The translations under genes and the position numbers were made by a program. From NCBI RefSeq assembly GCF_009792235.1, contig NZ_CP046973.1, positions 3,472,001-3,536,000 of the forward strand: a stretch of 64,000 nucleotides of DNA, read 5' to 3'. Positions 43,961-53,825 of the stretch are shown here, one piece after another. Positions within the stretch are counted from its first letter, which is position 1. Each line of letters starts with the position of its first letter. This DNA comes from Microcystis aeruginosa FD4. Its GTDB lineage: Bacteria; Cyanobacteriota; Cyanobacteriia; Cyanobacteriales; Microcystaceae. The notes below the pieces were generated by a model. The model ran no database searches, was not told the origin of the DNA, and saw only the letters and a list, made by a program, of their open reading frames with translations.

Positions 43961-46900
43961 CTAAATAACTAACCCAAATTCAGAATTGAAGGGAACTAAT
44001 TCCGCAAGATTAATTTTTCCATCTCCGGTAATATCAGCAGTAGGGTCATAATTTGTTTGTCCACTACTACTACCAAATAACCCCGGACGTTGTAAGGTAG
44101 TTAAGTCGGTTAAATTTACCCGTCCATCGTAGGAAATATCACTGTTAAAGGTTGATTTTCCTGTTAGTTGAATGTTCAAAGCGGAATTGTTTTGAGCATT
44201 ACTGTTGATGACTAAACCGTTAGCCAAATTGAAGTTTTCTCGCGCTGCTTTGGGTGTATATGTTAAAGCGATACGTCGAGTTTGTCCGGGATTTAGCAGT
44301 ATGTCTCCATTGGCAAAATTGGCATCTGTGGTGACATTTTGTGCATTAATTGTGATTCCCGATATAGCAAGTACATCGTTAGTTCCCGATGCGGTATTAG
44401 TAATGTCAATGAATTGGGTTTTGTCAGCAAAATTGGGACGAACAAACAGGCTATCGGTTGCATCTGTACGGTACTGGGAGAGTTTTGTGCCGAAGGTGAT
44501 GGCGTTTTTATCTACTACTATTGTCCCTTCATTAACGTTAGTAATATTGACGTTAAAAGTGCGTTCGGTAGAGAGTTTATAACCGTCAGTTGCTTTGACT
44601 CCCAATTGATAGGATGTAACTCCACTTTCAAAGTCAATGGTATTAGAACCTGCTTGGGTTAAAGTAATTTCTCCGGTGGTAGCATTGATGGCAAAAAGGT
44701 CATTTCCTGAACCATCTTTAGGAGAGGTACTAAGGCTAAATGTAGGAGTTTGTCCGTAAGCATCATCGGTCGCATCGACTAAGTTTCCGGCGACAACTAC
44801 GGTTCCTACTGCACTTCTTTCTGCTAGGTTGACGTTATTAATGGTACTCACAATGGGAGCATCATTAATGATAATATTACGGGTTAAGCTAAGATTACCA
44901 TTAGGATCAACTAATGTGCCATCAGCAAAACCGATTTGAGTGGGATCAAAGGTGAGATTTAAGTTAGAGTTATCCCGCGTTCCCACGACGTTAAAGCGTA
45001 GCAAACTGAAGCGATTTAATTGATTAATCCCAATCGCTGTACCTTGACTTGCTTCGGGAACTGCACCACCACTTAAGTTATCAATTAAACCGTTGGTATT
45101 GTCTAATGTACCGCCTCGGAATAGGGGGAAAGCGGAGGTAATTAGGGGACTGTTGACATTGCCAATATCAGCAAAGTTATTGATATTTTGAGCAACATCA
45201 GCAGCAAAGCCAAAGTCAAGGGAGTTGATGATTAAACCTGCTGCATTGGTGCGAATATCACCTACTAGGATTTCCGCAAAGAAGCTGTTACCAAGAATGG
45301 CATTATTGCTTGTAATTTCACTGCCAACTGTCCCGTTATTATCCTCATAGAGTTTCAGTTGGAAGCTGAGAGGGTTAACATTATTTAGGTTAATGGTAGC
45401 GATACCCGTATCGGTTAAAGCACCATCATTTGCTTGAATTGTCAGGTTAAAGGGGTTAGTTTGTGCGCTGACATCATCCGCATCCGTAACCGTAATTACT
45501 CCCGTATTACTAATAGCAAAGGCTTTGATAGTGTCGCCATCAGTGTCTGGATTTCCGGCGGTGATACTGTAGGTTAAGGGGTTATTATCGGGGTCAGTGG
45601 CGTTAATTGTCCCGACGACTGTACCGTTGGGACTGGTTTTAGAAATGCTGAAAACAGCATCATTAACGACTGGGGGACGGTTAACAGGACTGGTTAAATT
45701 AACGGTAATCGCAGCCGTATCATTTAAGTTACCATCGCTAACCGTAACTGTTAGGTTAAAGGGGTCGGTTTGACTGCTAATATCATCAGGGTCAGCAACC
45801 GTAATTACGCCACTACTACTAATACTAAATGCCTTGATATTGTCGGCATCGGTGTCCAAATTTCCAGCCGTAATACTGTAGGTTAAAGGGTTATTATCGG
45901 GGTCAGTTGCGGTGACAGTTCCGACTGTGGTATTAACCGGACTGGTTTTAACGAGGCTAAAAGTAGCATCATTAGCGACGGGGGGACGGTTGGGGGTTTC
46001 GTTAACATTGGTGAGGTTAACGGTGATAATAGCGGTGTCGGTTAAAGTTCCATCGCTGACGGTGACGGTTAGGGGGTTATTTGGGTTAACTTCAAAGTCG
46101 ATGTCATCGGGGTCAGCTACGCGAATTTGTCCGCTATTATTGATGGTAAAGGCGGAGATACCGTCCCCATCGAGGTTAGGATTCCCTGCGGTGATATTGT
46201 AGGTTAAAGGGTTATTATCGGCATCAGTGGCGGTAATAGTGCCGACAAGGGTGTTTAAGAGGCTATTTTCGGGAACGGTTAAGGTAGTATCATTGAGGAC
46301 GGGTGCGCTATTTTGGGTAAATTCAAAAGCACCCATATCGACGTTTGTACCGTTAACGCGAGGATTTCGGGCAATATCAAGGGGTATTGCTTCGGTGATG
46401 TTGCTATCGCCGTCTAAGTCGCGGGCATCGGCAGGAAGGGAGGCGTTATTTCCTGCGTTGATGGCGGGAGAAGTGCTTTGTAAGCGTAAGTCGTCGTTGA
46501 TGGCATCGACAAAGAGGGGGTCAACATTTAGGTTGCCTGTGCCTGTAAATCCGCCTTGTACTATGCTGTTGGTAACTGTATTTGTTCCAAAAGTATTGCT
46601 AAGTGCTGTTCCACCATTCCCCCAGATAATACTATTACGAATAACGGCATTGGCAGAGATAGTTATTGGAAATGTTGCGCCAAAGTTACCAAAATCACCC
46701 TGTCCAGAAATCGCACTTCCTGAACCAGAGGCATTTCCGCTAAAACTGCTATTGGTAATAGTGATAATATCAATAGATCCTTCTGGTACTGTTTTTCTAT
46801 GGTAAATAGCACCACCAGCAGAAGCAGCATTATTACGGCTAAAAGCAGCATTGGTGACTTGGAGGTTATTGCTATTTTGATTAAAAATCGCACCACCTGC

Positions 46901-49333
46901 ACTATTAGCACCATCAGCAATATTTAGCGTAAAATTAGCATTCGTGACACTAACATTATTACTGTTGTTGTAAATTGCCCCACCATTAGCAGAACGGTTT
47001 TGTAAGAAATCAGCTTGAGTGATTGTAGCACCAGTAGTTTGAAGGAAAACAGCACCACCTAAACCAGCAGTAGCACGGTTTTGAACAAAATCACCTTGAG
47101 TCAGGTTGAAAGTACCACCTGTGCTGAATATTGCGCCACCATCACTACTGGCAGTGTTATTATTAAAAGTCCCATCTTTGAGAGTTAAATTGCTACCAGT
47201 ATTATAGATAGAACCTCCATCTAAAGTAGCTGTATTGCTGGAAAATGTTGCATTATTTAGTGTGGCGGTACTAGAAGTGCTATAAATTGCACCACCATTT
47301 GCACTAGAGTTACTGGCAAAAGTTGCATTATTTAGAGTAAAGCTACTATCATTGTTAGAGATTGCACCGCCATTAGAAGTCGCAGTATTGCTGGTAAATG
47401 TGGCATTAGTTAGAGTGGGATTGCTTTTATTATTACGGATGGCTCCCCCAGTACCACTAGCCGTATTGTTGCTAAATGAGACATCAATAACAGTAGGACT
47501 GCTGGTAAAGAAATAAATTGCTCCTCCTTCACCAGCAATACCTGTACTGTTAATTGTGGTATTATTTCGGAAAATTGAATTAGAGAGAATTAAATTGCTC
47601 CCTGCATAAGCATAAATTCCTCCACCATTGATAGCCGTATTATTCTCAATAATTAAGTTGCGAAGAATAGGACTACCATCACTAATAAAAATTCCTCCAC
47701 CAATAGACCTCAAATCAGCAGTATTTGCAAAGTTAGCATTTCCTCCTGAAATCGTAAATCCATCTAAAATGGTTGTATTAGATGTATTACTACCCGTAAC
47801 AACATGATAAACATTATCACCCGCAGTATTAACCGTCCCAATATCCCCACTTAAAATAGTGGCATTAGTAGCAACATTTCGCTGACTTAAACTCGTCTCC
47901 GAACCAGCAAACCCCCCATAAATCTCCACATGATTCTTGAGGGTAAAAGTTGCATTTCTGTCCGTTCCCGTAGTCGGTTTATAGGTTCCCCCCGCAACCC
48001 AAATCGTATCCCCACTTTTCGCTGCTGCTAACGCCCCTTGTAAATCCGTAAACGCATCAACCCAAGACGTACCATTATTACTTCCCCCCGCATTTGCCCG
48101 TACAAAAATCGTGCGAACTGCTGCAGGAGTAGGCGTAGGAGCGAGTTCTGCCCCTTCATACGCCCCTAAATCCACATTTGCACCCACAACACGGGAATTA
48201 CGCGACAAATCGAGGGGTATCCGTTCAGAAGTATTGCCATCCCCATCCAAATCTCGACTATCGAGAGGCAATAAAGTAGAATCTCCCGCATCCAAAGCAG
48301 GAGAACCCGATTTTAAGCGTAAATCATCCGCTTTCGCATTGACAAACAGAGGGTCATTATCCGTCGCACCCGTAAACCCTCCCCCTTGGATAATACTATT
48401 AGCAACCGTAACACTACCACCGGAACCATTATTAACCTGATTCCCCGTACTGCTACTATCCTGATTTCCCCAGAGGATACTATTTCGCAATGCTACACTA
48501 CTCGAAACATTATGTAGCGCACCCCCAGTTACCGCCACGTTACCACTCAAGGTACTATTAATCAAATTGGGGTTACTCAGATTACTAAAAATCGCGCCAC
48601 CACTGCCCGTATTAGCCGAATTTCGACTAAAAACCGAATCAACAATGGTGGGATTACTGCTACTGGTGTTATAAATCGCCCCCCCGTCATTAATTGCCGT
48701 ATTCAGGCGAAAAGTGCCATTAGTAATCTGGGGACTACTTAAATCATCGTAAATCGCCGCCCCTCGCGTTGCCGTATTGTACTCAAACAACACATCTGTC
48801 AGGACAGGATTACTACCATTCTCGTTATATAAAGCACCTCCATTTGTTCCATTATTATCGCGGAAAGTGATATTTCTCAGGGTTGGACTAGCACCCGAAA
48901 CATACATCCCACCCCCATCATCTTGATTTCCCGTTGTACCATTCGCATTACCACCAGTAATAGTAAACCCATCCAGAATAGAACTGTTACCTAGAGGAGT
49001 AGAAATCGTACCCGTTGCGCTTATCACATGATACGAATTATCGGCAATTCCCGCCGCACCAATTTCACCACTTAAAATAGTAATATTATTAGCAATATTA
49101 CGCTGATTTAGGGCAGTTTCCGTTCCTGCAAACCCGCCATAGATTGCTACATTATTTTTCAGGGTAAAGCTTGCAGTTCTGTCGGTTCCCGTAGTCGGTT
49201 TATACGTCCCCGCAGCCACCCAAATCTCATCACCAGCTTGTGCTGCAGTAATAGCACTTTGTAAACTGCCATAAGCATTGTTCCAAGCGGAGCCATTACC
49301 TGTTGAACCAGACTTAACGTAAAGAATAGCCAT
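43961..49333 (-). CDS. giant multidomain surface protein (beta-helix, cadherin-like, cohesin-like, dockerin-like)
   Basis: A 1790-residue protein. Residues 1-400 and about 405-1005 are two parallel beta-helix (choice-of-anchor Q/Pmp-like) domains with repeats such as NNTASSDGGAIFSTGG. Three cadherin-like repeats follow (about 1007-1320; TVTATDPDNNPLTYSITAGN), a cohesin-like domain (about 1321-1490), another cadherin-like repeat (AIN-ATTGEITLTQAGS), a sandwich domain (about 1604-1725) and a dockerin-like pair of Ca loops (DISYDGRVNLTDL; DITGDGKINLAEL). It begins MAILYVKSGSTGNGSAWNNA with no signal peptide, so type I secretion or another route is likely (inference). GAGGT lies 7 bases before ATG. 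Its 5' end and upstream region occur three more times downstream. Confidence 0.88.
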   Translation of the reverse strand: MAILYVKSGSTGNGSAWNNAYGSLQSAITAAQAGDEIWVAAGTYKPTTGTDRTASFTLKNNVAIYGGFAGTETALNQRNIANNITILSGEIGAAGIADNSYHVISATGTISTPLGNSSILDGFTITGGNANGTTGNQDDGGGMYVSGASPTLRNITFRDNNGTNGGALYNENGSNPVLTDVLFEYNTATRGAAIYDDLSSPQITNGTFRLNTAINDGGAIYNTSSSNPTIVDSVFSRNSANTGSGGAIFSNLSNPNLINSTLSGNVAVTGGALHNVSSSVALRNSILWGNQDSSSTGNQVNNGSGGSVTVANSIIQGGGFTGATDNDPLFVNAKADDLRLKSGSPALDAGDSTLLPLDSRDLDGDGNTSERIPLDLSRNSRVVGANVDLGAYEGAELAPTPTPAAVRTIFVRANAGGSNNGTSWVDAFTDLQGALAAAKSGDTIWVAGGTYKPTTGTDRNATFTLKNHVEIYGGFAGSETSLSQRNVATNATILSGDIGTVNTAGDNVYHVVTGSNTSNTTILDGFTISGGNANFANTADLRSIGGGIFISDGSPILRNLIIENNTAINGGGIYAYAGSNLILSNSIFRNNTTINSTGIAGEGGAIYFFTSSPTVIDVSFSNNTASGTGGAIRNNKSNPTLTNATFTSNTATSNGGAISNNDSSFTLNNATFASNSSANGGAIYSTSSTATLNNATFSSNTATLDGGSIYNTGSNLTLKDGTFNNNTASSDGGAIFSTGGTFNLTQGDFVQNRATAGLGGAVFLQTTGATITQADFLQNRSANGGAIYNNSNNVSVTNANFTLNIADGANSAGGAIFNQNSNNLQVTNAAFSRNNAASAGGAIYHRKTVPEGSIDIITITNSSFSGNASGSGSAISGQGDFGNFGATFPITISANAVIRNSIIWGNGGTALSNTFGTNTVTNSIVQGGFTGTGNLNVDPLFVDAINDDLRLQSTSPAINAGNNASLPADARDLDGDSNITEAIPLDIARNPRVNGTNVDMGAFEFTQNSAPVLNDTTLTVPENSLLNTLVGTITATDADNNPLTYNITAGNPNLDGDGISAFTINNSGQIRVADPDDIDFEVNPNNPLTVTVSDGTLTDTAIITVNLTNVNETPNRPPVANDATFSLVKTSPVNTTVGTVTATDPDNNPLTYSITAGNLDTDADNIKAFSISSSGVITVADPDDISSQTDPFNLTVTVSDGNLNDTAAITVNLTSPVNRPPVVNDAVFSISKTSPNGTVVGTINATDPDNNPLTYSITAGNPDTDGDTIKAFAISNTGVITVTDADDVSAQTNPFNLTIQANDGALTDTGIATINLNNVNPLSFQLKLYEDNNGTVGSEITSNNAILGNSFFAEILVGDIRTNAAGLIINSLDFGFAADVAQNINNFADIGNVNSPLITSAFPLFRGGTLDNTNGLIDNLSGGAVPEASQGTAIGINQLNRFSLLRFNVVGTRDNSNLNLTFDPTQIGFADGTLVDPNGNLSLTRNIIINDAPIVSTINNVNLAERSAVGTVVVAGNLVDATDDAYGQTPTFSLSTSPKDGSGNDLFAINATTGEITLTQAGSNTIDFESGVTSYQLGVKATDGYKLSTERTFNVNITNVNEGTIVVDKNAITFGTKLSQYRTDATDSLFVRPNFADKTQFIDITNTASGTNDVLAISGITINAQNVTTDANFANGDILLNPGQTRRIALTYTPKAARENFNLANGLVINSNAQNNSALNIQLTGKSTFNSDISYDGRVNLTDLTTLQRPGLFGSSSGQTNYDPTADITGDGKINLAELVPFNSEFGLVI

Positions 49334-49800
49334 GATATACCTCGTGTGAAAAAGACGGTAGAGAGTTGATAGGGAATATCGACCCGAAACTTAGTTCGAG
49401 TTAGATAAAGTTGATAAGTAAGCGAATAGTGGAGAAAACTGTCTCTAAAGACAGCAAAACCATTAATCAAGCTGAGATGTCAGAAAATTTAGCACTGGTT
49501 AGGGATGATGCTTAGATTGTAGAGGCGAATAATTATAAGCTCCGTTTATTTTTTTTTCATTCATCAGCAGAGCTTATTACATAAATCGAGCAGAGAGAAA
49601 ATATCTGGTATAATCCCACTTCTGAGAAAATTTACCTAGAGATAAGCCGATTTGTGTTGCTAAGGCTATATTTTGATTAACTTTTGTCAATTTATTCGGA
49701 GAATCAAGTTATTTTGTCATCAGTTAAGGTAGGGAGATGACTACAGCCTTGTCATCGGAGTCAGCCATGGCAATTTGGCCGCTATTATGGATTGTCTGGC
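49334..49800 (-). repeat. upstream cassette copy A
   Basis: This non-coding stretch before the giant gene is nearly identical to 53392-53825, 55128-55590 and (with insertions) 57356-58290. It includes the ribosome site CACACGAGGTATATC, a box GGTATAATCCCACTTCTGAG (about 49607) and an inverted pair ATAAGCTC...GAGCTTAT (49527-49580). Its far end (TCATCGGAGTCAGCCATGGC, then AATTTGGCCGCTATTATGG) is a relic of the cadherin coding sequence found at 46095-46145. Confidence 0.85.
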
Positions 49801-49855
49801 TATAATATAATAATTAATATTGACATATTTGCCCACTCAATTCAATCGACTTATC

Positions 49856-50101
49856 ATGAGTATTGTTATTTCTAACGAGATGATACAAGCTACTGGTAAA
49901 ACAGAAAATTTACTGAAGCTTGACCTAGCTATTATTATGTTTAAAGATTATCACATTAGCAGTGCTAAAGCTGCTGATTTTGCGGGTTTATCTTTAATCG
50001 AATTTCGTCAAGAATTAGCCAAAAGAGATATTTGTGTTAATTACGATGTTGCAGATTTTCAATTAGAGTTACAAACTTTAAATCGATTGGGGGATTTGTG
50101 A
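49856..50101 (+). CDS. UPF0175-family antitoxin
   Basis: From ATG 49856 the 81-residue protein reads MSIVISNEMIQATGKTENLL and KLDLAIIMFKDYHISSAKAA then DFAGLSLIEFRQELAKRD, the UPF0175 helix-turn-helix pattern. Its TGA overlaps the GTG of the DUF3368 toxin (GTGA). The first half recurs at 55649-55821, where a deletion has removed the rest and the toxin. Confidence 0.87.
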   Translation: MSIVISNEMIQATGKTENLLKLDLAIIMFKDYHISSAKAADFAGLSLIEFRQELAKRDICVNYDVADFQLELQTLNRLGDL

Positions 50102-50598
50102 TCGTTGTTAGTAATACTTCTCCTATTACCAGTTTGTCTGCTATCGGTTATGTCAATTTGCTACATGATATTTATGGAACAATTATCATTCCATCAGCCG
50201 TTTATGAAGAAATGACCCATGTAGGTTATGCTGTCCCCGGAACAATAGAAGTTACAACTTTATCTTGGATTGAAAAAAGGACGTTAGAAAATCGTTCATT
50301 ATTTGAACAATTAAATCATGAATTACATCGAGGAGAATCAGAAACAATCGCCTTGGCAATTGCTTTGGGTGCTGATAGGGTAATTATGGATGAAAATCCA
50401 GGCAGAAAAAAAGCACTGAGTTTAGGACTGAATGTAATTGGCGTTTTAGGAATTTTACTAATAGCAAAACGTCGAGGATTAATTACAGCAATTAAGCCGT
50501 TAATGGATGATTTAATATCTCAAGCTGGCTTTCGGATTAATCGAGCATTATACTTAGATGTTTTACAATCAGCACAAGAGGAAAAGAGCGTTTTATGA
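50098..50598 (+). CDS. DUF3368 PIN-like toxin
   Basis: A 166-residue PIN-superfamily nuclease with GTG start. Features: MIVVSNTSPITSLSAIGYVN (first acidic position changed to Ser-Asn as is usual for DUF3368), HRGESETIALAIALGADRVI and MDENPGRKKALSLGLNVIGV LGIL, plus a helical C-terminus. The family pairs with UPF0175 antitoxins. The pair appears intact. Confidence 0.87.
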   Translation: MIVVSNTSPITSLSAIGYVNLLHDIYGTIIIPSAVYEEMTHVGYAVPGTIEVTTLSWIEKRTLENRSLFEQLNHELHRGESETIALAIALGADRVIMDENPGRKKALSLGLNVIGVLGILLIAKRRGLITAIKPLMDDLISQAGFRINRALYLDVLQSAQEEKSVL

Positions 50599-50647
50599 TT
50601 TGCTTTTGTGTCGTTAGAAACTGCAATTACAACAAAATTAGTAAAAA

Positions 50648-50676
50648 GAGACGTAAATGCTATCGCTCACGTCCCC
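50648..50676. terminator. hairpin after PEP-CTERM gene
   Basis: GAGACGTAAATGC / TATCGCTCACGTCCCC: an imperfect version of the GGGACGTAA hairpin at 42790-42817, located directly after the stop of the interrupted PEP-CTERM gene (minus strand). Identical to the copy at 55818-55846. Confidence 0.5.
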
Positions 50677-50688
50677 TCCAAACATCAA

Positions 50689-51021
50689 TTAATCATCGTT
50701 ATTGTCGTCTTGTTTATGCTTTTTAGAAAACAATGCTCCTAATCCTAATCCTAATGTTACTATTCCTAGAATTGTAGAAGGTTCGGGAACAGACTGGATC
50801 GATTTAGTTGCCACTTGTAAATTATCAATTGAAAAAAGTCCATTACCACCAACGGGAGATATTTCGATACGAGATGCAGGAATAGATGTGACAATTCCTA
50901 AAAACTTAAACGAGTTTGGGTTAAGATTGCTACCTGAAACTGTAGCTTGCTCAATTAGATTGTTGGAAGCATCAAAAGCAGATAATTGTAGCGTATCATC
51001 GCCACCAGTATTAAAAAAGCC
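50689..51021 (-). pseudogene. PEP-CTERM gene, 3' half (cut by IS66-family element)
   Basis: Residues from FNTGGDDTLQLSAFDASNNL to the C-terminal anchor SVPEPSTILGIVTLGLGLGA LFSKKHKQDDNNDD are the end of a PEP-CTERM protein whose first part is at 52630-53391. Removing the IS and one 8-bp duplication joins GVGF to FNTGGDD in frame. A longer open frame into the IS (to 51297) is an artefact of the insertion. Confidence 0.88.
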
Positions 51022-52621
51022 GTAACCGTTCAGGGGGGGTACGAAATCTGGTAATCTGAGAGACATGGATGAGAAGCAGCTACTAGAGATGTCAGGAATA
51101 GACGCAGAGGATTGGGAGCAGACCCCAGCCAGCGTCAGACGGCTAGTAGTGCAGTTAGGCTTGAAGATAGAGCAACTAGAGCAACACCTCAAAGAATTAC
51201 AAGACTCAAAAGAGGGGCTAGAAGAGAAAGTCAATCGAAACTCACAGAACTCCCATAGCTCTCCTGCCTCAGACTCTCCCAACGTCGAGAAGACCAAGAA
51301 AAAAAAACCAACAGGAAAAAAGCGAGGGGGGCAACCCGGACACCCAGGTCATAGTCGTTCCCTGTATCCAGTGGAAGCGTGTGATAGCGTCACCAACCAC
51401 TATCCTAAAACTTGCCCCTGTTGTGGCGAACCCCTACAAGGAGTTGACCCCAGCCCCTACCGCCATCAAGTAGTAGAAATTCCCCCGATTAAGCTCCAAA
51501 TCGCGGAGCATCGCCTACACCAACTAACTTGCACTCGCTGCGGCCAGACAAGCAGAGCCACTCTACCAGAAGAGGTAGAAGCCAGTGGCTACGGCGAAAC
51601 AGTGGTAGCCATCGTCTCAGTGCTGAGCGGGATGTACCGTCATTCAGTAAGGATGGTGGTTTCGGCGATGTCGGACTTGTTTGGGGTGAAAATCTCTCTG
51701 GGGACAGTCAATCGTCTGAGAAAAGAAGCCAGTGAGGCGGTCTCAGCCTCAGTAGAGGAGGTCAAAGCCTACATTCAAGCTGCGCCGATAGTGGGAGCCG
51801 ATGAGACAGGTTTCGGACAAGGAAATGCCGATGGGGAAAATCCTCAGTCCAAGAGAGCCTGGTTGTGGGTGGCCGTCACTCCCTTGGTCAGCTTCTTTTG
51901 TGTGGAGTTGTCGCGCTCGACGGCGGCGGCTCAAGGGTTATTGGGAGAGAACTTCGAGGGGATTCTCAACAGCGATCGCTATAAGGCCTACAATTGGGTC
52001 GATGTTGACCGAAGACAACTGTGTTGGGCACATCTCAAGCGAGAGTTCACCAAAATCTCTGAACGCAGTGGAGTCTCCCGTCAACTAGGACGAGATTTGC
52101 TCGCCCAACAGAAAAAGTTGTTTCGCCTCTGGCATCGAGTCCGAGATGGGACTTTGAGCCGGACTCAGTTTCAGTCATTAGTGTCGCCAATTCGAGAACG
52201 AGTCAGAAGTTTACTCTCTTCAGGAGCGGATTATCAGATTGGCTCCAGGGAGAAGACTCCTTTGGCTAAAACCGTTCGCACCTGCCGGCAACTGCTGAAG
52301 GTGGAGTCCGCCCTATGGCTGTTCGTCACGGTGGAGGGGTTAGAGCCAACGAACAATGCGGCTGAGAGAGCCATTCGCCAGGCTGTCCTCTGGCGGCGCA
52401 CTAGCTTTGGCTCTCAAAGTGAGGCGGGTAGTATTTTTGTGGCGCGGATGCTGACGGTAGTCACCAGTCTGCGTTCTCAGAACCGCAATGTCTTGGAATT
52501 CATGACCGACGCTGTTCGAGCCTCTAGGAAAGGTAGTGCTTCTCCTTCTCTGCTACCCCAGGAGAGTACTTCTACAGGGTCAATACCACTGGCTGCTTGA
52601 CACCCCCCCCTGAACGGTTAC
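51022..52621 (+). mobile_element. IS66-family insertion sequence, complete
   Basis: A 1600-bp element with inverted ends GTAACCGTTCAGGGGGG at 51022 and its complement ending at 52621. It is flanked by the perfect 8-bp duplication AAAAAGCC (51014-51021 and 52622-52629), the target size usual for IS66. It carries a single transposase gene and no tnpA/tnpB accessory genes, as in the single-gene branch of the family. Perfect duplication and intact ORF suggest a recent, still active insertion. Confidence 0.95.
51065..52600 (+). CDS. IS66-family transposase (TnpC-like)
   Basis: A 511-residue transposase. It starts with a leucine-rich coiled segment (VQLGLKIEQLEQHLKELQDS), a linker with KKRGGQPGHPGHSRS, and a zinc-finger block with CPCCGEPL and CTRCGQTS. 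The DDE core then has Asp in PIVGADETGFG, Asp in GILNSDRYKAYNW with QLCWAHLKREF, and the catalytic Glu in EPTNNAAERAIRQAVLWRR. This order is diagnostic of IS66. All catalytic residues are in place. Confidence 0.95.
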   Translation: MDEKQLLEMSGIDAEDWEQTPASVRRLVVQLGLKIEQLEQHLKELQDSKEGLEEKVNRNSQNSHSSPASDSPNVEKTKKKKPTGKKRGGQPGHPGHSRSLYPVEACDSVTNHYPKTCPCCGEPLQGVDPSPYRHQVVEIPPIKLQIAEHRLHQLTCTRCGQTSRATLPEEVEASGYGETVVAIVSVLSGMYRHSVRMVVSAMSDLFGVKISLGTVNRLRKEASEAVSASVEEVKAYIQAAPIVGADETGFGQGNADGENPQSKRAWLWVAVTPLVSFFCVELSRSTAAAQGLLGENFEGILNSDRYKAYNWVDVDRRQLCWAHLKREFTKISERSGVSRQLGRDLLAQQKKLFRLWHRVRDGTLSRTQFQSLVSPIRERVRSLLSSGADYQIGSREKTPLAKTVRTCRQLLKVESALWLFVTVEGLEPTNNAAERAIRQAVLWRRTSFGSQSEAGSIFVARMLTVVTSLRSQNRNVLEFMTDAVRASRKGSASPSLLPQESTSTGSIPLAA

Positions 52622-52629
52622 AAAAAGCC

Positions 52630-53391
52630 AACTCCAACAATACCATTGGAGGGATTCATTGGCTGGAATACTATACTGCCCCTTCCAGGAAAACTACAAG
52701 CGTTATTATTAACAAGAGCATTGGGAGAACTAAAAGTAGGTCCGGGACAATTAGCCAAGATAGAATGAGGCTGAATACCAGCATTCATCGGATTAAAGGT
52801 GATACCCAATGAAGATAATTGCAATATTGGACCAGTAAAGCTATCAAATGTCTCAAGTGCTAAATTACCAGCAATCGATGCCGCGGCCTCAAATGTGGTT
52901 TTATCGTTAAAGATTGCAGCCGATGCAGAAGATGAGGTAAATTCAAGAGAAATAAGAATACCCAACCACACAGCACACTTTTTGGCTAACTTTATTCTTG
53001 ACAACGCTCCTTGTAAATCCGTAAACCCATCAAGGATAGCACTGTTTGTCAGAGGATTAGAAACATTACCCGTCGCGCTTACCACATGGTAGGAATTATC
53101 CGCAATCCCCGCTATACCGATCTCACCACTTAAAATAGTGGCATTTGTGGCAATATTACGCTGATTACGGGCAGTTTCCGTCCCTGCAAACCCCCCATAA
53201 ATCCCCACATTGTTTTTCAGGGTAAAACTCGCGGTTCTGTCCGTTCCCGTAGTGGGTTTATACGTCCCCGCAGCCACCCAAATCTCATCACCAGCTTGTG
53301 CTGCAGTAATAGCACTTTGTAAACTGCCATAAGCATTGTTCCAAGCGGAGCCATTACCTGTTGAACCAGACTTAACGTAAAGAATAGCCAT
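52630..53391 (-). pseudogene. beta-helix/PEP-CTERM chimera, 5' half (cut by IS66-family element)
   Basis: The first ~123 residues (MAILYVKSGSTGNGSAWNNA to SAILDGF) copy the start of the giant protein. Residues TDLQGAL then match its second helix start (AFTDLQGALAAAK). Next comes a complete signal peptide, KLAKKCAVWLGILISLEFTS SSASAA, stranded about 135 residues in, followed by the passenger IFNDKTTFEAAASIAGNLAL. So three sources are joined. The frame ends at the IS border (GVGFL) and resumes at 51021. Even before the IS landed this was a fusion in which the passenger's own export signal was internal. Confidence 0.85.
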
Positions 53392-53825
53392 GATATACCT
53401 CGTGTGAAAAAGACGGTAGAGAGTTGATAGGGAATATCGACCCGAAACTTAGTTCGAGTTAGATAAAGTTGATAAGTAAGCGAATAGTGGAGAAAACTGT
53501 CTCTAAAGACAGCAAAACCATTAATCAAGCTGAGATGTCAGAAAATTTAGCACTGGTTAGGGATGATGCTTAGATTGTAGAGGCGAATAATTATAAGCTC
53601 CGTTTATCATTCATCAGCAGAGCTTATTAAATAAATCGAGCAGAGAGAAAATATCTGGTATAATCCCACTTCTGAGAAAATTTACCTAGAGATAAGCCGA
53701 TTTATGTTGCTAAGGCTATATTTTGATTAACTTTTGTCAAGTTATTCGGAGAATCAAGTTATTTTGTCATCAGTTAAGGTAGGGAGATGACTACAGCCTT
53801 GTCATCGGAGTCAGCCATGGGAATT
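53392..53825 (-). repeat. upstream cassette copy B
   Basis: Near-identical to 49334-49768; differs by a deletion of the T-run near 53607 and scattered bases. It ends at the cadherin relic, where instead of switching to TA sequence it continues into coding-type cadherin sequence (53816-54092). Confidence 0.85.

Noticed and set aside
49159..49470. 103-codon ORF repeated at each 5' cassette (also 53217-53528 and 57283-57576)
   Set aside because: It is another frame of the giant gene's start and its upstream cassette. It is conserved only because the DNA is duplicated; the 57283 copy is broken by an insertion.
50689..51297. 202-codon PEP-CTERM ORF extending to 51297
   Set aside because: Its first 92 codons are read antisense through the IS66-family element; the true upstream part of the gene is on the far side of the IS.
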